Shown here: positions 1 through 5,694 of the stretch, one piece after another
Layout of the letters: each line of letters opens with the position of its first letter
Position numbering within the stretch: position 1 is the first letter of the stretch
Source of the DNA: Candidatus Krumholzibacteriia bacterium
Lineage (GTDB): Bacteria > Krumholzibacteriota > Krumholzibacteriia > LZORAL124-64-63
Length of the DNA: 8,999 bases
Assembly: GCA_030643455.1 (NCBI GenBank)
Contig: DAOWLV010000103.1
Location: 1 to 8,999 of the forward strand
Reading direction: 5' to 3'
Program-made: the position numbers and the translations under genes
The notes under the pieces: generated by a model
Database searches by the model: none
What the model was told of the DNA's origin: nothing
Seen by the model: the letters and a program-made list of their open reading frames with translations, nothing else

Positions 1-812
1 GCACGGGAGAGATTCCTCACCTTGGTGATGAAACCGGTGCGCTCGGTCACCGAGATGGCCCCGCGCGCCTCGAGAACGTTGAAGATGTGGCTGCACTTGA
101 TGACGGCGTCGTAGCCGGGATGGACGAGGCCAGCTTCCAGCAGGGTCCTGGCTTCTATTTCCTTCTCGTCGAAATGCCGGCGGTACATGGCAATGTCCGC
201 ATGTTCGAAATTGAAAGCGGAGTATTCCTTTTCGTACTGCCCCATCACCTCTTCCCAGGTCAGGCCCCCTCCCCAGAGGATGTCCTTCAGATGATCCACT
301 TCCTGGATGAACATGCACAATCTCAGCAGGCCATAGGTGAGCTCCACCGACACGGGCTTGCAGCGCACTCCTCCCACCTGCTGGAAGTAGGTGAACTGGG
401 ACACCTCCATCCCGTCGAGCCAAACCTCCCACCCCAGTCCGGCGGCGCCCAGGGTTGGTGATTCCCAATCATCCTCCACGAAACGGATATCGTGCTCGGC
501 CGGGTTGATCCCGAGGGAGCGCAGGGATTCCAGGTACAGTTCCTGGCTATTGGAGGGATTGGGTTTGAGGATGACCTGGTACTGCAGAAACTGGTGGACC
601 CGGTTGGGATTTTCGAGGTAACGGCCGTCCTTGGGCCTCTTGCTCGGCTCGACGTGGGCCACTTTCCATGGTTCCGGACCCAGGGCCCGCAAAAAGGTGT
701 TGGGATTGAAGGTTCCGGCACCTACCTCGCTGTTATAGGGCTGCACGATCACACAGCCGTAGTCACTCCAGAACTTCTGGAGATTGGCGATCATCTGCTG
801 GTATTCCATCAT
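1..812 (-). CDS. glyQ: Glycyl-tRNA synthetase alpha subunit (3' end cut by window edge)
   Basis: This is the catalytic alpha chain of the tetrameric (alpha2beta2) bacterial glycyl-tRNA synthetase, a class II enzyme that charges tRNA-Gly with glycine in the cytoplasm. About 270 residues are visible and the frame is open at base 1; the family is usually near 290-300 residues, so only about 20-30 C-terminal residues are missing. Family signatures read directly include GAGTFNPNTFLRALGPEPWK near residue 31, DGRYLENPNR, HDIRFVEDDWESPTLGAAGL, GWEVWLDGMEVSQFTYFQQV followed by GGVRCKPVSVELTYGL, and ISVTERTGFITKVRNL at the edge. The ATG at 812-810 overlaps the recO stop in an ATGA arrangement. A second in-frame ATG follows at once (809-807), but the AAAGGA at 827-822 sits 9 bases upstream of the first. 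The beta subunit gene glyS is expected just beyond base 1. No frameshift is seen. Confidence 0.97.
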   Translation of the reverse strand, partial: MMEYQQMIANLQKFWSDYGCVIVQPYNSEVGAGTFNPNTFLRALGPEPWKVAHVEPSKRPKDGRYLENPNRVHQFLQYQVILKPNPSNSQELYLESLRSLGINPAEHDIRFVEDDWESPTLGAAGLGWEVWLDGMEVSQFTYFQQVGGVRCKPVSVELTYGLLRLCMFIQEVDHLKDILWGGGLTWEEVMGQYEKEYSAFNFEHADIAMYRRHFDEKEIEARTLLEAGLVHPGYDAVIKCSHIFNVLEARGAISVTERTGFITKVRNLSR

Positions 813-1651
813 TCTGTGCTGTCCTTTCCCACTCGCAACAGTTCCAGTGCCGCCGGCAAACGATAACCTGGCAGGTGGTAACCCAGGAATCTGTGCAGAA
901 GTGCGCCCAGTTCGCGGCGCATCGGGCGGGGCAGGGCCGGCCCCTCGATTCCCGTGCCGTTCAGATCGATCCCCGTCCGGGACATGTCCCCCAGATGGTC
1001 CAGAGCTGCTTCCCCGATGGGCCATCCACCGTTCAAACCATCCCGCAGGACACAGGCGCCGCAGATGATTCCCCCTTCGGCCGGGTTGAACCGCAAACCG
1101 GGAATTTCCAGTTCCGCGCGGGACCGGCCGCAGGCAACGCAGGCCGATACCTCGGGAGCCATTCCGTGCCGGGCCAGCATTTCCCATTCGAAGGCAAAAA
1201 AGAGCAGGGCCATCCGGGTGCAGGACCGGGACGATAACATCCTCACGAAGTGTCCGCAAACGGCAAACAGATCCCCCGTCGCTTCGGTATCACCGCCGTG
1301 AGGGCCACCCCCTCCCAGTGGACGGCAACGGTCCATGAGTTCGAGTGCGCCCAGAAGGTAAGCCGACCTCTCCAGGGACGCGCCATCAGCCATGGGGTCC
1401 AGATCCACTTCACCACCCCGCAGAAACTGAAGCTCCCGCTTTGGATCCAGGCTGAATTCGACTGTCACCAATCGTCCGGGTTCGATCAGGGGCCGAAGCC
1501 TGGACCGCGAACTCCGGGCTGCCTTGGCGATCACCTTTATGTATCCGTGATCACGGGTCAGCAGGGAAACCACGGCGCTGGTCTCCCCGCAGGGCCAGGC
1601 GCGCAGAACCAGGGCCTCGGTGCTGGCCGCCGGGCGGGACATGACTCCCAT
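809..1651 (-). CDS. recO: DNA repair protein RecO
   Basis: RecO works in the RecFOR pathway: it binds single-stranded DNA and SSB, anneals strands and, with RecR, loads RecA at gaps. From the ATG at 1651 the protein is 280 residues, slightly longer than the usual 240-260. The N-terminal OB fold shows the typical ALVLRAWPCGETSAVVSLLT and the basic AKAARSSRSRLRPLIEPG (about residues 42-59). A C4 zinc-binding motif is intact: CVAC at 171-174 and CGAC at 197-200. The C-terminal helical part ends in RRELGALLHRFLGYHLPGYRL. A glycine-rich stretch (RPLGGGGPHGG, about 110-120) probably accounts for part of the extra length. Possible starts are GTG 1657, which overlaps the mgtE stop, ATG 1651 and ATG 1642. 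I chose 1651 because GGAG at 1662-1659 is 7 bases away; it is too close to the GTG. The gene is coupled to mgtE upstream and to glyQ downstream. Confidence 0.92.
   Translation of the reverse strand: MGVMSRPAASTEALVLRAWPCGETSAVVSLLTRDHGYIKVIAKAARSSRSRLRPLIEPGRLVTVEFSLDPKRELQFLRGGEVDLDPMADGASLERSAYLLGALELMDRCRPLGGGGPHGGDTEATGDLFAVCGHFVRMLSSRSCTRMALLFFAFEWEMLARHGMAPEVSACVACGRSRAELEIPGLRFNPAEGGIICGACVLRDGLNGGWPIGEAALDHLGDMSRTGIDLNGTGIEGPALPRPMRRELGALLHRFLGYHLPGYRLPAALELLRVGKDSTE
822..827 (-). promoter_or_regulatory. Ribosome binding site for glyQ
   Basis: AAAGGA lies 9 bases before the ATG at 812 and within the recO 3' end. It helps choose the first of the two adjacent ATG codons, the one that overlaps the recO stop. 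Confidence 0.75.
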
Positions 1652-1653
1652 GG

Positions 1654-3084
1654 TCACACTCCGCGACCGAGACTCAACATCAGGGTGGCCAAGCCCAGAT
1701 AGATGACCATGCTGACGAAGTCGTTGGCGGTGGTGATGAAGGGCCCGGTGGCGACGGCGGGATCGATGCCGAAACGATGCAACATCAGGGGGATTCCCGA
1801 GCCTGCCATGGCTGCGAAAAGAACGACCAGCAACATGGACAGACTCAGCACGAAGGACAGGTTGGCGTCTCCGCTGACCAGCCAGGAAATCAGATAGATG
1901 AACGCGGCCACGGCCACTCCGGTCATGAAGGCCGTGCCGAGTTCGCGCATCAGATGGCGGCCGAGGTGGTAGAAATCCACCTCGCCGGTGGCCAATCCCC
2001 GCACGACGACTGAAGAAGTCTGGATGCCGATGTTGCCGGCGGTGGCCATGATCATAGGAATGTAGAAGGTCAAAGCCACCATGGATTCGAGGCTCTGCTC
2101 GTAATGGGACATGACCAGAACGGCGCCGAGCTGGCCGAGCAACGCACCCAGCAACCAGGGCAGCCGGGACCGTGCCACCCGGAAGCTGGACTGCTCTCCG
2201 AATTCCTCCTTGCTCACTCCGGCCAGACGGGAAATATCCTCGGTGGCCTCATCCTCCATGACGTCCAGAATGTCATCGGCGGTGATGCGACCCACCATCC
2301 TCATGCGGCTGTCCACCACGGGCAGTGAAATCAGGTCGTGGGTCTGGAAGAAGCCGGCCACCTCTTCCTGATCGAGATCCACCTCCACGTAAAGAGGATC
2401 CGCCTCCATCACTTCCATGATCGAAGTACCGGGTTCAGTGATCAGCAGGCTGATCAGGGGCAATCGGCCGACCAGGTGCCCCCTATGGTCCAGAACGTAG
2501 ACGAAATGGGTTTCAGCGAGGTCGTCCTCATCGAGTTCACGGAGGGCCGCCACCGCTTCGCCCGCGGTCTGGCTCTCGGTACAGGTGGCGAATTCCTTGC
2601 CCATGAGGCCACCGGCGGTTTCCGGCGGGTACTGCAGGAGGTCCGCGACCTCGCTCCGTTCGGTCTCCTCCATCGCCGCCAGCACCTCGGCGGCCTGTTC
2701 GGCTTCCAGTTCGCCGATCACGTCCGCGGCTTCGTCGGAAGGCATCTCCTCGATGATGTCCGCGATCTCGGCAATGTCCAGCAGGGTGAACAGGGCGCTC
2801 TGGCTGCGGTTGTCGATTTCGCTGAGGACCTCCGCCAAAGGGTCCGGCGGCAGCATCTTCAGGATACGCGCCGTGTCCTCCACACTCATCGGGCGCAGGA
2901 CCTCGGACAGGTCGCCGGGACTCAGCCCCATGGCGAGATCACGCAGCGATTCGGAGGCATCTTCGCCCAGCAGCCTTTGGAATTTCAGCTCCAGGGAATG
3001 GCGTTCGGCGTCCAGGTTCGTGGGATCCAGAACCATTTCTTCCGTCTTATCCAGGTCCGGGCTGTCTGGAGTCCTGTCCGTCAC
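1654..3084 (-). CDS. mgtE: Magnesium channel/transporter MgtE
   Basis: MgtE is an inner-membrane, Mg2+-gated magnesium channel that closes when cytoplasmic Mg2+ is high. The 476-residue protein has the full architecture: an acidic MgtE_N superhelical domain (about 35-155, with MPSDEAADVIGEL and LLQYPPETAGGLMGKEF), two CBS domains (about 158-215 and 220-280), a plug-helix region, and a C-terminal membrane domain with about five helices (308-476). Pore signatures are present: YIPMIMATAGNIGIQTSSVV (341-360) and GIDPAVATGPFITTANDF, whose D455 matches in position the selectivity-filter aspartate (D432) of Thermus thermophilus MgtE. The many Asp and Glu residues in the N and CBS domains fit Mg2+ sensing. 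The start is GTG at 3084-3082, overlapping the DUF502 stop by four bases (GTGA), with AAAGGA 9 bases upstream. The stop (1656-1654) lies two bases before the chosen recO ATG. Length is close to the usual 450. Confidence 0.95.
   Translation of the reverse strand: MTDRTPDSPDLDKTEEMVLDPTNLDAERHSLELKFQRLLGEDASESLRDLAMGLSPGDLSEVLRPMSVEDTARILKMLPPDPLAEVLSEIDNRSQSALFTLLDIAEIADIIEEMPSDEAADVIGELEAEQAAEVLAAMEETERSEVADLLQYPPETAGGLMGKEFATCTESQTAGEAVAALRELDEDDLAETHFVYVLDHRGHLVGRLPLISLLITEPGTSIMEVMEADPLYVEVDLDQEEVAGFFQTHDLISLPVVDSRMRMVGRITADDILDVMEDEATEDISRLAGVSKEEFGEQSSFRVARSRLPWLLGALLGQLGAVLVMSHYEQSLESMVALTFYIPMIMATAGNIGIQTSSVVVRGLATGEVDFYHLGRHLMRELGTAFMTGVAVAAFIYLISWLVSGDANLSFVLSLSMLLVVLFAAMAGSGIPLMLHRFGIDPAVATGPFITTANDFVSMVIYLGLATLMLSLGRGV
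1659..1662 (-). promoter_or_regulatory. Ribosome binding site favouring recO ATG at 1651
   Basis: GGAG lies inside the last mgtE codons. It is 7 bases from the ATG at 1651 but only one base from the overlapping GTG at 1657, so it favours the ATG. The next ATG at 1642 has its own GGGAG, but only two bases away, which is too close. Confidence 0.65.
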
Positions 3085-3761
3085 TGTTCCAGGTCCTTTC
3101 CGGGAATGCCGTCAGGCGGTGTCGTTCCCACCGGGTCGACGAGCTGCCGGGAACAGTCACTGACCAGCTGGGCCTGTGCGTGGGTCATGATGGAGCCGCC
3201 GGAGACGATGAGCTTGATTGCCTCTTCCACGGGGATCCCCAGTTCCACCAGTTCCTCGCGCGGCACCAGGAGCATGAAACCGGAGGTGGGGTTCGGGGCC
3301 GTTGGCAAAAAGACGTTGACCAGCCGGTGCTCCGGTTCATCCTGGGTCACGAATCCGATGGAATACAGACCTTGCCGGGGATAGGCGAACAGCACCACCT
3401 TCTGGAAGGCTGTCCGGCGATCCCGCAGAAAGACTTCGGAAATCTGCTTGATCGCGGAAAAAACGCCCTTCACCACGGGAATCTGTTCGAAGAACCGCTC
3501 CAGGACACGGAAAAAGGCAATGCCGATCAGGTTGCGGGTGAACAGACCGACCAGGGTGATCAACAGCACAAAAGCTACCACCCCGAAAAAGGTCAGCAGA
3601 AATTCCGGATAGGTATCGGTGATCGCGGGGATCCGCTGCAGCCAGGGCCGCATCGTCGTGCTGATCAAGACGTAGAATCGCCAGAGGATCCAGGAGGTGA
3701 TGACCAGCGGCGTGATGGCCAGCAGCCCGGTCAGAAAGTGTCTTTGCAGGAATCTATACAT
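3081..3761 (-). CDS. DUF502 family membrane protein
   Basis: This 226-residue protein has the hallmarks of DUF502, a family of unknown biochemical function in bacteria. Plant members (COV1 and LCV) act in the endomembrane system, which gives no clear bacterial role. Two membrane helices are evident: about residues 9-30 (LTGLLAITPLVITSWILW) and 53-77 (EFLLTFFGVVAFVLLITLVG). The conserved cytoplasmic part follows: FFEQIPVVKGVFSAIKQI, then VFLPTAPNPTSGFMLLVPRE (about 150-169), and IPVEEAIKLIVSGG (about 176-189). The last 25 or so residues are Pro/Gly/Asp-rich and look unstructured. The ATG at 3761 has GGGGA 8 bases upstream. A 45-base gap separates it from the corC stop, the largest gap in the window, and its own stop overlaps the mgtE GTG. 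That coupling hints at co-expression with the magnesium channel; a shared function is inference only. Confidence 0.92.
   Translation of the reverse strand: MYRFLQRHFLTGLLAITPLVITSWILWRFYVLISTTMRPWLQRIPAITDTYPEFLLTFFGVVAFVLLITLVGLFTRNLIGIAFFRVLERFFEQIPVVKGVFSAIKQISEVFLRDRRTAFQKVVLFAYPRQGLYSIGFVTQDEPEHRLVNVFLPTAPNPTSGFMLLVPREELVELGIPVEEAIKLIVSGGSIMTHAQAQLVSDCSRQLVDPVGTTPPDGIPGKDLEQ
3094..3099 (-). promoter_or_regulatory. Ribosome binding site for the GTG start of mgtE
   Basis: AAAGGA sits 9 bases before the GTG at 3084 and within the last codons of the DUF502 gene. The next in-frame ATG is residue 17 of the called protein and has no comparable site seen, so the GTG is preferred. The wider context (GGAAAGGACC) closely resembles the site in front of glyQ. 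Confidence 0.75.
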
Positions 3762-3806
3762 GGCGCCATTCCCCGCTGAAGATGGGCGGTGCTCCGCGCA
3801 GGCCCC

Positions 3807-5132
3807 TCATTCCTCATTCCTCCGGTGGAACCCGGGCATGGGCCCGGCGGCCTTCAGCAGAACCCGCAGGATTCTCTGGTCGGCCACGTCCTCCACCTGA
3901 ACCACAAAATTCGCCACTTCGACCTGGTCGCCCTTTTGGGGCACGTTCCCCGCCGCCTCGTAGATCAGGCCCCCCAGGGTCTCACTGGTCTCGATACCAT
4001 CGGCTTCCCCGAAAGTGACCCCCAGAATCTCCTCCAGGTCCTCGAGATTGATCTTCGGGTCCAGCCGAACGGTCGAGTCGTCAACCCAGGTGAGCAGCTT
4101 CTCTTCCGCGTCGAATTCATCTTCGATCTCACCCACGATTTCCTCGATCACATCCTCGAGGGTCACCAGTCCGGCGGTCCCTCCGTATTCATCGATCACC
4201 ACCGCCATGTGGATGCGCTTGCTCCGGAATTCGTCAAGCACCTCGTCGATCTTCTTGCTCTCGGGAATGTAATAGGCAGGCCGCACCAGGTTCTTCAGAC
4301 TGAATTCCCCACCCGCGAATCCTTCATCCCGGAAGAGTTTCAGCAGGTCCTTCGAGTAGAGGATACCAACCACCTTGTCGACACTTCCCTCGTACACCGG
4401 CACCCGTGAATGGCCGCTGGCCAGGAGTGAAGACATGGTCCCGGTCAGATCCGAATCCCCGTCCAGGGCCACCATGTCTATTCGTGGGATCATGATCTCC
4501 CGTACGGCCGTGTCATGAAAGGCGAAGATGCTGTGGATCATCTCCCTTTCGTCCTCGTCGAGCATGACGTTTTCACCGTCCACCTTGATGAGGCTGCGAA
4601 TCTCACCGGCCGACAGATGGGGCTGCATCTCGGCCGTCCACAGGGTATCGTCCAGCTTATCCATGACCAGCAGCATCAGGGTGGTCCAGGGCCGCAACAG
4701 CAAGGCCACCGGGTAGATCAACGTGCCCACGATCCGGGCGTAGGTCAATGCGGTGCCGGCGGCCAGCATCTTGAATACCAGCCCACCCAGGCTCCAACCC
4801 AGCAGGGCGGTTGCTGCAAACATCAGGTGGAACATTGGATCCAGAACGCCGGTCCACAGGTGGGACAGGAAATTGCCCCAGGAGAAGGCGCCCACCAGGG
4901 TAAAGATCAGGTACAGGGTCCCGGTGGTCACCTGGAAGCGACGATCGTTCTCGAGATAGTCCCGCAGGATCGGCCCAAGGGTATCGGTATCCAGCAACCC
5001 GTTGCGATACAGGCCACTGATCCTGTAATGGGCGGTCATCAGCCCGCCCATGAACATTGCGCCCAGCCAGGAACCTGCCGTCAGCAGGATGGTTCCGGTG
5101 GCTCCAGCCAATCCAGCACCCGTGCCTTCCAT
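3807..5132 (-). CDS. CorC/HlyC-type CBS membrane protein (predicted Mg2+ transport/efflux)
   Basis: This is a 441-residue protein of the CNNM/CorC (UPF0053, 'hemolysin C') family, whose members are linked to Mg2+ export or magnesium homeostasis. The N-terminal 160 residues form a membrane module with about four hydrophobic segments (roughly 9-33, 71-92, 100-125 and 130-158), corresponding to a diverged DUF21 domain. After an acidic linker (DEDEREMIHSIFAF) come two CBS domains: CBS1 with REIMIPRIDMVALD and HSRVPVYEGSVDKVVGILY (about 211-275), and CBS2 with VIDEYGGTAGLVTLEDVIEE (322-341) followed by IVGEIEDEFD. A C-terminal CorC_HlyC domain spans about 350-435. The open frame runs back into ybeY, but that part has no family similarity. 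I chose the ATG at 5132 because it lies 7 bases after the ybeY stop with AAAGGAG 11 bases upstream. E. coli YbeX is the analogous ybeY neighbour but lacks the DUF21 module. Confidence 0.9.
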   Translation of the reverse strand: MEGTGAGLAGATGTILLTAGSWLGAMFMGGLMTAHYRISGLYRNGLLDTDTLGPILRDYLENDRRFQVTTGTLYLIFTLVGAFSWGNFLSHLWTGVLDPMFHLMFAATALLGWSLGGLVFKMLAAGTALTYARIVGTLIYPVALLLRPWTTLMLLVMDKLDDTLWTAEMQPHLSAGEIRSLIKVDGENVMLDEDEREMIHSIFAFHDTAVREIMIPRIDMVALDGDSDLTGTMSSLLASGHSRVPVYEGSVDKVVGILYSKDLLKLFRDEGFAGGEFSLKNLVRPAYYIPESKKIDEVLDEFRSKRIHMAVVIDEYGGTAGLVTLEDVIEEIVGEIEDEFDAEEKLLTWVDDSTVRLDPKINLEDLEEILGVTFGEADGIETSETLGGLIYEAAGNVPQKGDQVEVANFVVQVEDVADQRILRVLLKAAGPMPGFHRRNEE

Positions 5133-5139
5133 CAGTGGG

Positions 5140-5694
5140 TCAACTCCTTTCGCGAAGAGGATGGGGCAAGCCTCGGGCCGAGAGAATCTCCTTCTCGACC
5201 GCCTGCATGGCCACGGTCTCCGCTTCACTTTCGTGATCCCAACCCAGAATATGCAGGATTCCGTGGACCACCAGCAGGGGAATCTCGTGTTCCAGGGGCC
5301 ACCCCTTCCGGCGGCACCTTTCGGTGACGAACCAGGGGGCCAGCACAACTTCCCCCACTGCCCCGGTGGTGCCATTCTCAGGGGCCACCGGGAAGGTGTC
5401 CAGCCACAGATTGGTGAAAGCGCGGCCCTGGCCACCGACCAGGTCGGGTCGGCCGGGCCCGGCGTCCCGGAGGTAGGAAAAGGAAAGGACGTCGGTCACG
5501 CCCGCGGTTTTCCTGAAATCCTCGTTCAATCCGGCCATGGCCTCGTCGTCCACCAGCACCACGTCGACGGCCCAGCCGGGTTGGCCGAGAGGCTCCGCCA
5601 GCCCGGCCAGCAGATCCTTTCGGAACCGTTCGTCAAAGTCTTCGAACATTACGGTTTCCGGTCCGGCCCTCCGGTCCACCCACTCCAGGATCAC
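5140..5694 (-). CDS. ybeY: Endoribonuclease YbeY / rRNA maturation factor
   Basis: YbeY is a zinc-dependent endoribonuclease involved in 16S rRNA 3' maturation and ribosome quality control in the cytoplasm. The 184-residue protein carries the diagnostic metal site HGILHILGWDH, with H144, H148 and H154, and the conserved LNEDFRKTAGVTDVLSFSY block (about 56-74) that includes the family arginine (R61). The usual GDI strand reads as GEVVLAP near 114-120. Between the LSFSY block and this strand lie about 39 residues, longer than in typical YbeY proteins of about 150-160 residues, which explains the extra length. The start is GTG at 5694-5692, overlapping the stop of the HD protein (GTGA), with GGAAGG 7 bases upstream at 5707-5702. 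Nearness to PhoH and CorC genes is the classic YbeY context. I see no damage to the active site. Confidence 0.95.
   Translation of the reverse strand: MILEWVDRRAGPETVMFEDFDERFRKDLLAGLAEPLGQPGWAVDVVLVDDEAMAGLNEDFRKTAGVTDVLSFSYLRDAGPGRPDLVGGQGRAFTNLWLDTFPVAPENGTTGAVGEVVLAPWFVTERCRRKGWPLEHEIPLLVVHGILHILGWDHESEAETVAMQAVEKEILSARGLPHPLRERS
5144..5150 (-). promoter_or_regulatory. Ribosome binding site that sets the corC start
   Basis: The minus strand reads AAAGGAG here, 11 bases before the ATG at 5132 and inside the last codons of ybeY. The spacing is a little long. It supports a start just after the ybeY stop rather than any codon further up the open frame, which would overlap ybeY by up to about 300 bases. 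Confidence 0.75.

Noticed and set aside
323..721. A 132-codon minus-strand open frame within glyQ
   Set aside because: It is out of frame with glyQ, whose continuous family match over about 270 residues is unambiguous; no own domain or ribosome site seen.
2338..3384. A 348-codon plus-strand open frame crossing mgtE and the DUF502 gene
   Set aside because: It is antisense to two confident genes, has low-complexity His/Gln/Arg-rich composition and no recognisable motif; best explained as a shadow of GC-rich coding sequence.
3762..3806. Possible terminator or promoter in the 45-base gap between corC and the DUF502 gene
   Set aside because: The best hairpin (GCGGAGCACCGC) has only a four-base stem and no following T run; no convincing -35/-10 pair fits before the start. 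It mainly holds the DUF502 ribosome site.
5133..5435. Upstream extension of the corC open frame into ybeY
   Set aside because: It would overlap ybeY by about 300 bases, the added residues do not resemble any CorC N-terminus, and a good ATG with a ribosome site lies just after the ybeY stop.
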